In this document: one piece after another, positions 1 through 9,457 of the stretch
How positions within the stretch are numbered: position 1 is the stretch's first letter
Layout of the letters: every line of letters starts with the position of its first letter
NCBI RefSeq assembly: GCF_001006485.1
Contig: NZ_JUET01000058.1
Span: 248,001-312,000 of the forward strand
DNA length: 64,000 nt
Source: Tannerella forsythia
Lineage (GTDB): Bacteria; Bacteroidota; Bacteroidia; Bacteroidales; Tannerellaceae
Direction of reading: 5' to 3'
The notes under the pieces: model-generated
Told to the model about the DNA's origin: nothing
What the model saw: only the letters and a program-made list of their open reading frames with translations
The model's database searches: none
Program-made: the position numbers and the translations under genes

Positions 1-2
1 TT

Positions 3-1352
3 TATCTGCTTCCGGCGGGATTGTCGAAAGGCGCTCTTCTTCCGCATGCCGCGCTTTCGGAGGTGTCGAAAGTAAAAGATCGTTACGGATATTACAAAGT
101 CGAGATGCCGCTGAGCCGGGAGCAAGTGAGCGCGCCTTTGTTGACCGGGAACGGCGAGGTTTTCGCGATGGCGCAGGCCGATGCGTCGGGGAAAGGGAAA
201 ACATACGGTATCTCGGTGCCTTATATTCAAGATATCCGGATCGGACAGATGGATATCCTGAACAAAGCCTATTCGTCGATCGGGATACGGAAAGCGTGGA
301 GCGACAAAGTGGAAGACGCGCAGGTGGCTTTGATACTCTACTCGTCGCAACAGGACGCGCCGACGTATTTAGAGACACTCAACGAGTTTATTGCCAAGTT
401 TCCGAACGAGCCGGACGGGTATCTGAGCCGCGCATCGCATTATATCTATCAGCGAAAGCAGTTGACCGACGTCGGGACCGAAGCGGAGCTGCTCGAACGC
501 GCCCGCGCCGATATGGAAACGTCGCTGAAGTATTTCGGAGACAATCGGGGCGAAGGATATTACAATCAGGCCAAGCTGATTTACGGCGTGGCGGCCGGCG
601 ATACGACGTTGAAGTTGCCGGAATGGAGCATGGAGCGAGCTGCCGAACTGATCGGCAAAGCACTTGCCGAAACGGATATGCCGCTATTCCGTCAATTGGA
701 GGGCGATATTGCCTTCTATCAGGAAGATTACCGTAAAGCGGCGGCGGCATACACGTTGGTGAATCAAAGTCCGATGGCTTCGGCCACCTCATTCTATATG
801 GCGGCGAAAGCAGAAGAGCAGATCGAAGGAGCAAACCTCGGCAAGGTGATCGCATTGATGGACAGCGCCTGCGCACGCGCCATGACGACGAACCCATCCG
901 ATGCGGGAGCTTACCTCCTTGAAACCGTCGATCTGAAAATGCGGATGGGGCAATATGAAGCGGCAGCGAAAGACTACGACCGGTATTACGAACTGGAAGG
1001 AGGCAATGTAAACACGTCGTTTTACTATTATCGCGAACAGGCTAAATTCCGCGCGGGCGATATGGACGGGGCACTCGCCGATATTCAGTCGGCATTGGCC
1101 AAGGAACCGGAGAACGCGCTGTATTATGCCGAAGAAGGGTCGATTTATCTGCGCAAGCAGGAGCTGGAAAAGGCTCAGGCCAGCCTTGAGAAATCCATCA
1201 GCCTGCAACCCGACTTCGCGGCGGGGTATCGTTTGTTAGGGCTTTGCCTTGTTCGTCAGCATAAGAAGGAGGAAGGTTGCCGGGCTTTTCAGAAAGCGAA
1301 AGAACTGGGCGATCCCGTCATCGACAAGCTGATGAAAGAGCATTGTTTTTAA
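3..1352 (+). CDS. TPR-repeat protein, 5' end cut by window edge
   Basis: The reading frame is open from base 3 with no convincing start, so the true N-terminus lies upstream. About the first 75 residues look like the end of a trypsin-like fold (the stretch GNGEVFAMAQ resembles the C-terminal strand of such domains). Residues ~100-440 are tetratricopeptide helices, clearest in the last 120 residues (GDMDGALADIQSAL, ENALYYAEEGSIYLRK, DFAAGYRLLGLCLV). Bacteroidetes commonly encode proteins with an N-terminal serine-protease-like domain and C-terminal TPRs, probably periplasmic scaffolds, and I infer this is one. No catalytic residue is visible because that part is outside the window. The gene stands alone; downstream lies repeat DNA. 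Confidence 0.75.
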   Translation, partial: YLLPAGLSKGALLPHAALSEVSKVKDRYGYYKVEMPLSREQVSAPLLTGNGEVFAMAQADASGKGKTYGISVPYIQDIRIGQMDILNKAYSSIGIRKAWSDKVEDAQVALILYSSQQDAPTYLETLNEFIAKFPNEPDGYLSRASHYIYQRKQLTDVGTEAELLERARADMETSLKYFGDNRGEGYYNQAKLIYGVAAGDTTLKLPEWSMERAAELIGKALAETDMPLFRQLEGDIAFYQEDYRKAAAAYTLVNQSPMASATSFYMAAKAEEQIEGANLGKVIALMDSACARAMTTNPSDAGAYLLETVDLKMRMGQYEAAAKDYDRYYELEGGNVNTSFYYYREQAKFRAGDMDGALADIQSALAKEPENALYYAEEGSIYLRKQELEKAQASLEKSISLQPDFAAGYRLLGLCLVRQHKKEEGCRAFQKAKELGDPVIDKLMKEHCF

Positions 1353-1901
1353 TGATAATTGTCAGGTATTAATTGTTATTCAGCGTTCAGCCCTCCGCAT
1401 TTCCCCTTTGAAGGGATAACATCCCCCCTTCGCTTTGCTCTTCCCCCCTTTGAAGGGGGGGAGGGGGGATGTTCCTCTGTGTTCAGGCACATAACAATTG
1501 ACCATTAACCATTAATTTGTCATTCAGAGCGAAGCGAAGAATCTCCTTCTGTCACTTTTGGCTTGACCCAAAAGTAACCAAAAGGTCAAGGCTTCGTGCG
1601 CTTCGCACGTCGTCGCGACGCTCGCGGGTCGGAAAATCAGGTAACTCGCTTCGCTCGGACAGCCTGATTTTCTTACGCCCCGCTCGCTGCTCCGTCGGCT
1701 CACCGCCCGAGGCCCATGGGACGAACGCCTCTGCGTTCGCCTTTTTCCCCAACGCTTCGCATTGGGCTGAATGATCTCGCCCTTTCAGGGCTGTTACATC
1801 GGTCAGCCATCAGCAAACAGATCAACAACTCAACAGCTCAACCCCTCAACAATTCAACATCTCAACACTTGCAGGGCTGAAAGCCTGAATTAATTCAGCG
1901 A
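1353..1901. repeat. Repeat-rich intergenic region
   Basis: No real gene here. At 1420-1471 is a C-run/G-run inverted repeat (CATCCCCCC ... GGGGGGATG). From ~1493 come short CCATTAACCATTAA-type units, then at ~1517-1775 a GC-rich block that can be translated in several frames but resembles a dispersed Bacteroidetes intergenic repeat, not a protein. At ~1800-1920 are CAACTCAACAGCTCAAC-type tracts, AGGGCTGAAAGCCTGAATTA and TCAGCGATCAGCGTTCAGCA. The same units, partly in opposite orientation, recur at 9458-9564 and 16554-16920. Confidence 0.7.
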
Positions 1902-3206
1902 TCAGCGTTCAGCAGTCGGATTAAACTTGCCATGTTCTGAGTTCTTTACCGGTTCGTGTTTATACCGGAAGAAGATGGCGAAAAGAATCGTGACTGCGAG
2001 CGCATAACCCGCGAAGATATACCATGCCGTCTGCCATCCGGCCAATTGCGCGGCCGGGTCGGCGATTTGCGAATAAACCGTGCGATTAACGACCGTTTGC
2101 GCAGCCAACATCCCAATCGATGCCCCCAAACCGTTTGTCATCATCATAAAAACGCCTTGCGCGCTGCTGCGAATCTCCGGATTCGTTTCCCGATCGACAA
2201 ACAGCGAGCCGGAAATGTTGAAGAAATCGAATGCAATGCCGTACACGATCATCGAAAGGATAAACATCCACACGCCGTCGCCGGGATTGCCGGCCCCAAA
2301 CAGACCGAAGCGAAGCACCCACGCGAGCATGGCCATCAACATCACCCGTTTGATGCCGAAACGGTTCAGGCAGAAAGGTATCAGCAGGATAAAACATGTT
2401 TCGGACATCTGCGAGATCGAGATCAGGATATTGGCGTGCTGTACGCCGAAAGTCTCTTTATAGAAGGGGATTTCGGCGAAGGTTGCAATGAAAGGATTGG
2501 CGTAGCCGTTCGTGATCTGCAACGATACACCGAGCAACATGGAGAAAATAAAGAAGACGGCCATCTTCTTTTCTTTGAAGAGGCTGAAAGCACGCAGGCC
2601 GAGCGCACCGACGAGCGAGTTCGTGTTGGCTTTACGGTTGACCGCGCAACGCGGAAGCGTGAACGAGTAGGCCGCGAGCAGAAGTCCCAGTACACCGGAA
2701 ACGGCGAACTGCTTCGGTCCGGCCTGAAATCCGATCAGATCAATCAAAATCATGGTGCAGATGAATCCGATCGTGCCGAATACGCGAATCGACGGGAACA
2801 CTTTCACCGCATCCAGCCGGGCTTTGTCTAATGCCGAGTAGGCGACCGAGTTGGCCAAGGCCACCGTCGGCATATAAAAGGCGATGCTGAGGGTGTAAAG
2901 CGTAAAAAGCAGCGGGAAGGAGACATCGGCCCCGGCGGAAAGGCCATACATCGAAACGGCGAGCATCAACGATCCGGCCAGAAAATGACAAAGCCCGTAC
3001 ACCCGTTGCGCTTCCATCCATCGGTCGGCCACAATCCCCATGAGGGCCGGCATACACAGCGAGGCAAATCCCTGTACCGAATAAAACCAGCCGATGTGGC
3101 TTCCCATACCGACCTGACTCAGGTAGCGCCCCATCGAAGTGAGGTACGCTCCCCATACGGCGAACTCCAAGAAGTTCATAACGATCAGCCGAATCTTCAA
3201 ATTCAT
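1902..3206 (-). CDS. nupG: Nucleoside:H+ symporter (MFS, NupG/XapB type)
   Basis: A 434-residue, very hydrophobic protein with about 12 predicted membrane spans, the usual length for major facilitator transporters. The N-terminus (KIRLIVMNFLEFAVWGAYL) and the following GRYLSQVGMGSHIGWFYS segment match the nucleoside:proton symporter family, which imports nucleosides across the inner membrane. Substrate range cannot be read from sequence. Upstream on the minus strand is a -7 box TAACTTTG (complement of 3254-3261), placing the transcript start ~43 nt before the ATG. It is divergent from the radical SAM operon. The gene symbol is by family resemblance only. Confidence 0.8.
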   Translation of the reverse strand: MNLKIRLIVMNFLEFAVWGAYLTSMGRYLSQVGMGSHIGWFYSVQGFASLCMPALMGIVADRWMEAQRVYGLCHFLAGSLMLAVSMYGLSAGADVSFPLLFTLYTLSIAFYMPTVALANSVAYSALDKARLDAVKVFPSIRVFGTIGFICTMILIDLIGFQAGPKQFAVSGVLGLLLAAYSFTLPRCAVNRKANTNSLVGALGLRAFSLFKEKKMAVFFIFSMLLGVSLQITNGYANPFIATFAEIPFYKETFGVQHANILISISQMSETCFILLIPFCLNRFGIKRVMLMAMLAWVLRFGLFGAGNPGDGVWMFILSMIVYGIAFDFFNISGSLFVDRETNPEIRSSAQGVFMMMTNGLGASIGMLAAQTVVNRTVYSQIADPAAQLAGWQTAWYIFAGYALAVTILFAIFFRYKHEPVKNSEHGKFNPTAER

Positions 3207-3292
3207 ATCGAATTGATATTTTTTATTTGACTTTGTTTGTTTTTCATTCGGGGCAAAGTTAAAAAACTTTCTCAGGACCGCAATAACCGTTT

Positions 3293-3324
3293 TTTGAGGA
3301 GTTATTTTTTTGCCTTACCTTTGC
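3293..3324 (+). promoter_or_regulatory. Bacteroidetes-type promoter of the radical SAM operon
   Basis: TTTG at 3293-3296 and TACCTTTGC at 3316-3324 with 19 nt between, a full match to the -33/-7 consensus. It gives a leader of roughly 80 nt before the ATG at 3411. Confidence 0.8.
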
Positions 3325-3410
3325 GATTATTTATAAAAACAAAGTATTCAAGAGGTTCCTTCGACAGCATGGCAGACTGCGTGACCTCCGAGCATTAACA
3401 GACTGATTGT

Positions 3411-4688
3411 ATGAAATTAAAATTGATATATCCTAAGTGGAAGAAGCTCAAAGGGCAGACAACATTTAACCTCCCTCCTCACGGGCCGGTCGTCTTTGCT
3501 GCAACCCTTCCGCCTTATGTCGACATATCATTTACGGACGAGAACGTAGAAGCCCTCGACTTCAACGAAGAGTGCGATCTGGTAGCCATCTCGATGATGC
3601 TCAGTACGCAGGTGAAGCGCGGATGGGCTATTGCCGACGAATATCGGCGGCGCGGCAAACAGGTGATCTTCGGAGGTATCTCGACCATGCTGCATGCCGA
3701 AGAAACGATCGACCATGCCGATGCCGTATTCCTCGGCGAGTCGGAGGGACGGATGGAAGAAGTGCTGAACGACTGGCGCAACGGCCGGTTGAAGAAAGTC
3801 TACAACTACATGACGCAGCAACCGCCCATCGGCGATGTCGGGCCTGCGCGGCGCGACCTCTATAAACGCGAACTGTATAATCACAAGGGCGTACAGATGG
3901 TCGATCTCTTTCATGCTTCGCGCGGCTGTCGTTTCAGTTGTTATCCGTGTGCCGTTTCGTACCTCGGCGGACGTATTTTCCGCCCGCGCCCGATCGATAA
4001 GGTGATCGAAGACCTTGCCTCGATCGAAAACAATCGCCTGTTTATCGTCGACAACTCGTTGGCTCAAAATAAAGAATGGGAGATGGAACTCTTCCGCGAA
4101 ATGATTCCGTTCAAGAAGAAATGGATCAGTCATACGATCGAAGATGACCCGAAAGTGCTTGATCTGGCGGCACAGGCCGGCGCCTGGTATGTGTATCAGG
4201 CCGTCTACGATACGTCGGATTATATCAAGGAGCGTGTGAAACGTTACCATGATCATGGCATCGGAGTAGAGGGAACGATCCTGCTCGGTATCGATAGCCA
4301 GTCGGAGGACGATATCAAACGGCTTATCGATTTTCTGCTCGAAATCGACCTTGATCTGGCCGAATTTACCGTCATGACGCCTTTCCCGCATACGAAAGGA
4401 TATGACGATTACCTGCGTCAGGGACGTATCTTCGATTTCGACTGGGATCATTACAACGCGGGTCAGGTCGTTTTTCATCCGAAGCAGATGTCGGCCGAGC
4501 GATTGCAGGAGATGTATGAATATGCGTGGGATACGTTTTATCAGGACGAAAGTCAGGAACAGAAAATGTTCCGTCTGTTTACGCAGGTCGTGATTCGCGA
4601 GATGGAAGACGGTACGTTCCGTCCGAGAAATCGCGAACTGGCCAATAAATCGTTCGGTAAAGATGTGATAAGAAATATCCTCTCATGA
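3411..4688 (+). CDS. B12-binding-domain radical SAM enzyme
   Basis: A 425-residue protein of BchE-like architecture. The N-terminal ~140 residues form a B12-binding-like Rossmann domain (VIFGG, then VFLGESEG) but lack a DxHxxG cobalt-ligand motif. The radical SAM core carries CxxxCxxC at C173, C177 and C180 (CRFSCYPC) that binds the [4Fe-4S] cluster. The C-terminal part contains TPFPHTKGYDDY, typical of the family. It should generate a 5'-deoxyadenosyl radical for a methylation, ring or C-C bond reaction; the substrate is unknown. First gene of the operon with an HTH-like protein, a BtrH-like protein and an ABC exporter, which suggests making and exporting a small molecule or lipid (inference). 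Confidence 0.85.
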   Translation: MKLKLIYPKWKKLKGQTTFNLPPHGPVVFAATLPPYVDISFTDENVEALDFNEECDLVAISMMLSTQVKRGWAIADEYRRRGKQVIFGGISTMLHAEETIDHADAVFLGESEGRMEEVLNDWRNGRLKKVYNYMTQQPPIGDVGPARRDLYKRELYNHKGVQMVDLFHASRGCRFSCYPCAVSYLGGRIFRPRPIDKVIEDLASIENNRLFIVDNSLAQNKEWEMELFREMIPFKKKWISHTIEDDPKVLDLAAQAGAWYVYQAVYDTSDYIKERVKRYHDHGIGVEGTILLGIDSQSEDDIKRLIDFLLEIDLDLAEFTVMTPFPHTKGYDDYLRQGRIFDFDWDHYNAGQVVFHPKQMSAERLQEMYEYAWDTFYQDESQEQKMFRLFTQVVIREMEDGTFRPRNRELANKSFGKDVIRNILS

Positions 4689-4761
4689 TATCCGGAAGTG
4701 CAATGTTTCTCGTATACGTATGGGTTGTATGGCCATTTAAACTGAAAAAACAGACGATGTG

Positions 4762-5160
4762 ATGAAGACAAAAGATGTCCCTCAGGATTTGAAGTATTTT
4801 AAAGACAAAGTGGTCCGCGATGTGATGTATGCTGTGGATGAAGACGGGCGCTATACAAAGGTGCTCAGTGACGGCTGGTCGGTCAAGAACGATGTCTTGG
4901 CAGTCGTTTGGGAAGATATTCTGGAAGACTGCGAACGGATCCGTCGGCAGGTGTTGAGGAAAGAAGCCAGTCCGTTGGCTTATCATATGAAAAAGAACTT
5001 GCAAGATGTCGCGATGCTGGCCGTATATGCCGGTATTCCGAAGCGTAAGGTCAGGAAGCATCTCAAGTATGAAGCCTTTGCCGGACTGGATGATCGTATC
5101 CTCGGGCAATATGCCGATGCTTTGCGTATAACGGTCGATGAGTTAAAACGGGTGGAATGA
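4762..5160 (+). CDS. Small HTH-like protein of the radical SAM operon
   Basis: 132 residues from the ATG at 4762; a GTG directly before it at 4759 is an alternative start. No signal peptide or membrane span. The C-terminal half (MLAVYAGIPKRKVRKH ... YADALRITVDELKRV) has the spacing of an XRE/Cro-type helix-turn-helix, including the terminal aLxitxdeL signature, so it may be a DNA-binding regulator. The N-terminal half is charged and unassigned. It lies 73 nt after the radical SAM gene and its stop overlaps the next start (ATGA at 5157-5160), so the genes are translationally coupled. HTH assignment is by eye. Confidence 0.65.
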   Translation: MKTKDVPQDLKYFKDKVVRDVMYAVDEDGRYTKVLSDGWSVKNDVLAVVWEDILEDCERIRRQVLRKEASPLAYHMKKNLQDVAMLAVYAGIPKRKVRKHLKYEAFAGLDDRILGQYADALRITVDELKRVE

Positions 5161-6179
5161 TGGAAATCCCTTTTGAACACCTCAGTGCGGCACATTGTGA
5201 AAACGGCGTTACCGGCAATCTGCTGCGTTTTTACGGCTACGATTATTCCGAACCGCTCATCTTCGGTTTGTCGGCATCGCTTTATTTCGTCCATCTGCCG
5301 TTTGTGCATCTTGCGGGCTTTCCGGTGACTTCGTTCCGTCCGCTGCCGGGCGCTATCTTTGCTCGTGCTACCCGCTTGCTGGGCTTCAAGGTCCGTCGGA
5401 CAATTTTCCTCTGTCCGAAGCATGCGGAAAAGAAATTAGATCGTTTGCTCGTTCAGGGTATCCCGACGGGCGCGGTGGTAGGCATGTATTTTTTGCCTTA
5501 TGTGCCGAACGAATACCGGTTTCACTTTAACGCGCACAACATCTGCGTGATCGGAAAAGACGGCGACGATTACCTGGTCAGCGATCCGGTGGCTGTTGAA
5601 AAGGTGAAACTCTCGGCGCACGATATGATGCGCGCGCGCTTCTCCAAAGGTACGTATCCGCCGATGGGCAAACTCTACTGGATACGCTCATTGCCCAAAA
5701 AACAGCCAGACTTGCCCAAACTCATACGCAAGGCCATCCTCAAAAACTGCTACCGGATGCTTCATGAGCCGGGGCCTGTGCCCTGGGTCGGCATCAATGC
5801 GTTCAGGCATCTTGGCAACAAGATTCCGAAGTTCCCACAGAAATACGGTGTGCGTCAGGCGGCATTACATCTGGGGCAGCTTGTGCGAATGATGGAAGAG
5901 ATCGGGACGGGTGGTGCCGGATTCCGCTTCCTCTATGCCGCGTTCCTTCAGGAGGCGGCCGCAATTACGGGCATCACCGCACTCAACGATTTTTCCGAAC
6001 GCCTTACCGCTATCGGCGACGAGTGGCGTATGTTTGCGGCAGAGGCCGCACGTGTCTGCAAGCGTCGTTCGGCGGCTAACGTCGATTATCAGACCATTGG
6101 CGACCATCTGAAAACCATCGGCGACCGCGAAAAACAATTTTTTACCGATCTGGAAAAACTCATCAAAAAGAGCCGATGA
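5157..6179 (+). CDS. BtrH-like/DUF4872 protein
   Basis: 340 residues. The N-terminal ~150 residues match the BtrH N-terminal domain: an early Cys in AAHCENGVTGNLLRF, later FNAHNICVIGKDGDDYLVSDP, giving a Cys...His pair of a papain-like transferase fold. BtrH itself, in butirosin synthesis, transfers an acyl group from a carrier protein to an amine. The C-terminal half is helical and matches DUF4872-type tails. The protein is cytoplasmic, with no signal peptide. It is coupled by ATGA overlaps to both neighbours. I infer it performs an acyl transfer or peptide-bond step on the product of the radical SAM enzyme; no carrier-protein gene is seen nearby. Confidence 0.75.
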   Translation: MMEIPFEHLSAAHCENGVTGNLLRFYGYDYSEPLIFGLSASLYFVHLPFVHLAGFPVTSFRPLPGAIFARATRLLGFKVRRTIFLCPKHAEKKLDRLLVQGIPTGAVVGMYFLPYVPNEYRFHFNAHNICVIGKDGDDYLVSDPVAVEKVKLSAHDMMRARFSKGTYPPMGKLYWIRSLPKKQPDLPKLIRKAILKNCYRMLHEPGPVPWVGINAFRHLGNKIPKFPQKYGVRQAALHLGQLVRMMEEIGTGGAGFRFLYAAFLQEAAAITGITALNDFSERLTAIGDEWRMFAAEAARVCKRRSAANVDYQTIGDHLKTIGDREKQFFTDLEKLIKKSR

Positions 6180-6937
6180 CCCCTTCGATGATCGATATCC
6201 GGAAGTTACGTAAGACGTATCGTGGAGCTGCTCATCCGTCGGTCGATGGGTTGACGCTGCATGTGTCCGAAGGGGATCTCTTTGGACTACTCGGCCCCAA
6301 CGGTGCAGGTAAGACGACGATACTCTCCGTGCTTTGCGGCCTGTGCCCATATGACACCGGCGAGGTGAAGATAGGCGGGCTGGACGTGCGTTGCGAGATG
6401 AGGCGAATCAGGCGGATGATCGGCATCGTACCGCAGGAGATCGCACTCTATCCCGAGCTGACACTGCGCGAGAACCTGCATTTCTTCGGTGGTATACAAG
6501 GCATACCTTCGGACACGTTGCGCGAGCGCATTGACAACTATATCGAACGGTTCGATCTCATACCGCATCTTTCTAAAAGAACGGCGTACCTCTCGGGGGG
6601 TATGAAACGTAAGGTTAACTTGATTGTAGCCATGCTTCATCGTCCCCGAGTCCTTTTTCTCGACGAGCCGACCGTCGGTGTCGATGTGCTGTCGAAGCAG
6701 GAAATTGTTGCACATTTACAGGTGCTTCACCGGGAGGGCATGACCATCGTTTACACTTCGCACGACATGGCGGAGGCGGAAAAACTATGCACACAAGTGG
6801 TATTGATGGATCGCGGTCGGATTGTATGCGAAGGCTCTCCCGCCGAGTTACAGAACCGGACGGGAAGGGCGTCGCTCGAAGAACTGTTTATGGCCCGTAC
6901 GGGCTTGATGTATGAATATCAGGGCGCTAATATATAA
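6176..6937 (+). CDS. ABC transporter ATP-binding protein (ABC-2/CcmA type)
   Basis: 253 residues with a complete nucleotide-binding domain: Walker A GPNGAGKTT (~residue 39), Q-loop VPQEIALYPELT, signature LSGGMKRK (~residue 140), Walker B VLFLDEPTVGVD and H-loop YTSHDMAEAEKL. The class is that of drug/lipid/polysaccharide exporters of the ABC-2 type. It overlaps the preceding gene by ATGA and the downstream permease by 26 nt, so the three are co-translated and it surely pairs with that permease. Confidence 0.92.
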   Translation: MTPSMIDIRKLRKTYRGAAHPSVDGLTLHVSEGDLFGLLGPNGAGKTTILSVLCGLCPYDTGEVKIGGLDVRCEMRRIRRMIGIVPQEIALYPELTLRENLHFFGGIQGIPSDTLRERIDNYIERFDLIPHLSKRTAYLSGGMKRKVNLIVAMLHRPRVLFLDEPTVGVDVLSKQEIVAHLQVLHREGMTIVYTSHDMAEAEKLCTQVVLMDRGRIVCEGSPAELQNRTGRASLEELFMARTGLMYEYQGANI

Positions 6938-8189
6938 AGACCTGTTGTTGCTTGTGCGCGATGTATGGGGGATCGTGCTGTTGTTTTTCATGCCGTGGGC
7001 GCTTGTGCTGCTGATGGCATACCTGCAGGACGGCACTTTCCGCTCGATCAACGAAAATCGTATCTCGCTCTACCTGCTCAATGCCGATGGCGACTCATTA
7101 GGCCGGCGCGTGAGCCGCCAACTCTCGGCAAGCCGTATATTCGACGTCTCGACCGAAGCGGATGGCCGGTCTCTCACGGTCCACGAGGTGGAAGAGGCTG
7201 TTATGCGCGGTGATTACCTGATCGGTGTCATCATCCCCGAAGGTACGACGGAGCGTTTGCGCGAACAGGTGCGTCACGGTGTCGAGCGTGCATTTGACGG
7301 TGAGCCTTCCGCAGTCTCCGATACAACGCAGTCTTCATTAACGGTCAGAGTATTAGTGGATCCGGCGGCCAAGCCATCGTTCCGCTCTTCGGTGATGTCT
7401 GCCGTACGTGAGGAGATGTTGACGATTCGGCACCGGCTGCTTCTTCAGGAGATATCGGCACAGGCCAGCCTTCTCCTCCTCATCCCTGTCGATCTGAATA
7501 TCGAGACAGACGAATGGTTTACGGTCGACGAAGCGTATGCCCGAAGCGAACACGGGCGGATCATTCCGAACGCTACACAGCACAATGTGCCGGCATGGAG
7601 CATGTTCGCCGTCTTTTTTATTGTCGTTTCGCTTGCGGGAAACATGATTCGCGAGCGTGAAACGGGTTGCCTCAACCGGCTGATGACGATGCCTTGTTCC
7701 TATGCGGTATATCTGTTCAGTAAAATGTTTGTCTACCTGTGTGTTTGTCTGTTGCAACTCACCCTGATGATGGCAACCGGCATGTACCTGATCCCCTTGC
7801 TCGGACTGCCTGCGCTTAAACTCGGACACAGCGCTGGCGCGCTGCTGCTGATGTCGGTCTCAGCATCGCTATCGGCGATCGGTTACGGGCTGGCTATCGG
7901 AAGTATTGCACGTACAAACCAGCAGGCAAGCATCTTCGGCGCCGTATCTGTCGTGATGCTGGCTGCTCTCGGAGGGGTCTGGATTCCCACTTTTGTGATG
8001 CCTCACTTTATGCGTCTTGCCAGCCGTATCTCACCCCTGAACTGGGGATTGAACGGCTTTAACGAGCTCTTTGTTCGCGATGCGGGCATGGCGGGTATTC
8101 TTCCGTATGCCTCCCTGTCATTGCTGTTTTTCGTTGTGATGCTCGGAGGGGCAGTATACGGCAGAACGTCGCGACGTCGGAAAAATTAA
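6912..8189 (+). CDS. ABC-2 type transporter permease
   Basis: 425 residues: one N-terminal span (~residues 15-35), a ~190-residue extracytoplasmic domain, then about five spans from ~residue 232 to 415. This is the YhgE/YbhR-like ABC-2 exporter layout. TM region text includes GNMIRERETGCLNRLMTMP, the amphipathic segment typical before TM2. With the overlapping ATPase it should form a homodimeric-type exporter in the inner membrane. Being last in the radical SAM/BtrH operon it most likely exports that operon's product or gives self-protection (inference). Confidence 0.88.
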   Translation: MNIRALIYKDLLLLVRDVWGIVLLFFMPWALVLLMAYLQDGTFRSINENRISLYLLNADGDSLGRRVSRQLSASRIFDVSTEADGRSLTVHEVEEAVMRGDYLIGVIIPEGTTERLREQVRHGVERAFDGEPSAVSDTTQSSLTVRVLVDPAAKPSFRSSVMSAVREEMLTIRHRLLLQEISAQASLLLLIPVDLNIETDEWFTVDEAYARSEHGRIIPNATQHNVPAWSMFAVFFIVVSLAGNMIRERETGCLNRLMTMPCSYAVYLFSKMFVYLCVCLLQLTLMMATGMYLIPLLGLPALKLGHSAGALLLMSVSASLSAIGYGLAIGSIARTNQQASIFGAVSVVMLAALGGVWIPTFVMPHFMRLASRISPLNWGLNGFNELFVRDAGMAGILPYASLSLLFFVVMLGGAVYGRTSRRRKN

Positions 8190-8254
8190 CCGGTCGGTAG
8201 CGCATCATTCACTTTTTTTTACTACGTTTGCCACAGTAACAACCGACTTGAATC

Positions 8255-9457
8255 ATGAAAAAGAAATTTCACATATCCCTGTTAGGCTGGGTGGCTATTG
8301 CCATTGCGAGCGGTATCGTGTTGGGGCAGGTGATGCCTGCCGGCATGGTTCGTCTCTTTGTCACGTTCAATGGCCTTTTCGGTAATTTCCTGTCATTTTC
8401 TATTCCGCTGATTATTCTCGGGCTTGTAGCGCCGGCTATCGGCGAGATCGGGAAAGGAGCGGGGCGGTTGCTGCTCGTCACCGCACTTATTGCTTACGGG
8501 TCGACGATTTTTTCCGGCTTCTTCACCTATTTCAGCGCATCGGCCGTTTTTCCGATGCTCCTGGCTCCCGACACCCAGCTGACGGTTATGGAGAATCCCG
8601 AAACCCTGATGCTCACTCCTTATTTTATCGTTGCCATGCCTCCGCTCATGGACATTATGACGGCGCTCCTTCTCTCGTTCGTCATCGGGTTGGGGCTGAC
8701 CGTGATGTCGGGCGATGCGCTGCACCGCGTCTTCATCAACTTCCGCGACATCATTGCGCGCCTCATCGAATCGGTCATTGTCCCGCTGCTTCCGCTCCAT
8801 ATCTTCGGTATTTTTCTGAATATTACGGTGAGCGGACAGGTGACCGGTATCATGACCATGTTTCTGAAAGTGATTCTTGTCATTTTTGTGCTCCATATCC
8901 TTTTGCTTCTGGTGCAGTTTGCGATTGCGGGATGGATTGGCCGTCGTAATCCGTTACGGCTGCTGATGAATATGTTGCCCGCTTATGCCACGGCGCTCGG
9001 CACACAGTCGTCGGCCGCGACAATCCCCGTTACGCTCAGGCAGGTGATCAAGAATGGCGTGCGCGAAAATGTGGCTGTATTCACCGTGCCACTTTGTGCA
9101 ACGATTCATCTGTCGGGCAGTACGATGAAGATTGTCGCCTGCGCCATGGCCATCCTGATGATGTCCGGCGAACCGGTCACCCTCGCTCAGTTTGGCGGTT
9201 TTATTCTGATGCTTGGCATCACGATGGTGGCTGCTCCTGGCGTACCCGGCGGAGCCATCATGGCTGCGCTCGGTCCACTTCAGACCATGCTCGGATTCAA
9301 CGAGACGTTACAGGCGTTGATGATCGCGCTGTATATCGCCATGGACAGCTTCGGCACGGCGTGTAACGTGACCGGCGACGGAGCCATCGCCGTGGTGGTA
9401 GACCGTATCGCGCCTGCTGCCGAAGGGCTGGAAATGAACGACCGTGAGCAGGGGTAA
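8255..9457 (+). CDS. Dicarboxylate/amino acid:cation symporter
   Basis: 400 residues of the SDF (GltP/DctA/SstT) family: about eight spans plus re-entrant hairpins. The TM8 signature appears as FGTACNVTGDGAIAVVVDRI, with the Asn and Asp of the substrate/Na+ site, and hairpin 1 has the small-residue run LGTQSSAATIPVT. The usual NMDGT of TM7 is altered to LSGSTMK, so ion coupling may differ from the archetype. It should import an amino acid or C4-dicarboxylate with sodium or protons. A -7 box TACGTTTG (8223-8230) and 65-nt gap suggest its own promoter. Confidence 0.85.
   Translation: MKKKFHISLLGWVAIAIASGIVLGQVMPAGMVRLFVTFNGLFGNFLSFSIPLIILGLVAPAIGEIGKGAGRLLLVTALIAYGSTIFSGFFTYFSASAVFPMLLAPDTQLTVMENPETLMLTPYFIVAMPPLMDIMTALLLSFVIGLGLTVMSGDALHRVFINFRDIIARLIESVIVPLLPLHIFGIFLNITVSGQVTGIMTMFLKVILVIFVLHILLLLVQFAIAGWIGRRNPLRLLMNMLPAYATALGTQSSAATIPVTLRQVIKNGVRENVAVFTVPLCATIHLSGSTMKIVACAMAILMMSGEPVTLAQFGGFILMLGITMVAAPGVPGGAIMAALGPLQTMLGFNETLQALMIALYIAMDSFGTACNVTGDGAIAVVVDRIAPAAEGLEMNDREQG

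Noticed and set aside
1517-1774. Open frames on both strands in the GC-rich spacer
   Set aside because: Readable in overlapping frames on both strands, no RBS or promoter, and the DNA looks like a dispersed intergenic repeat.
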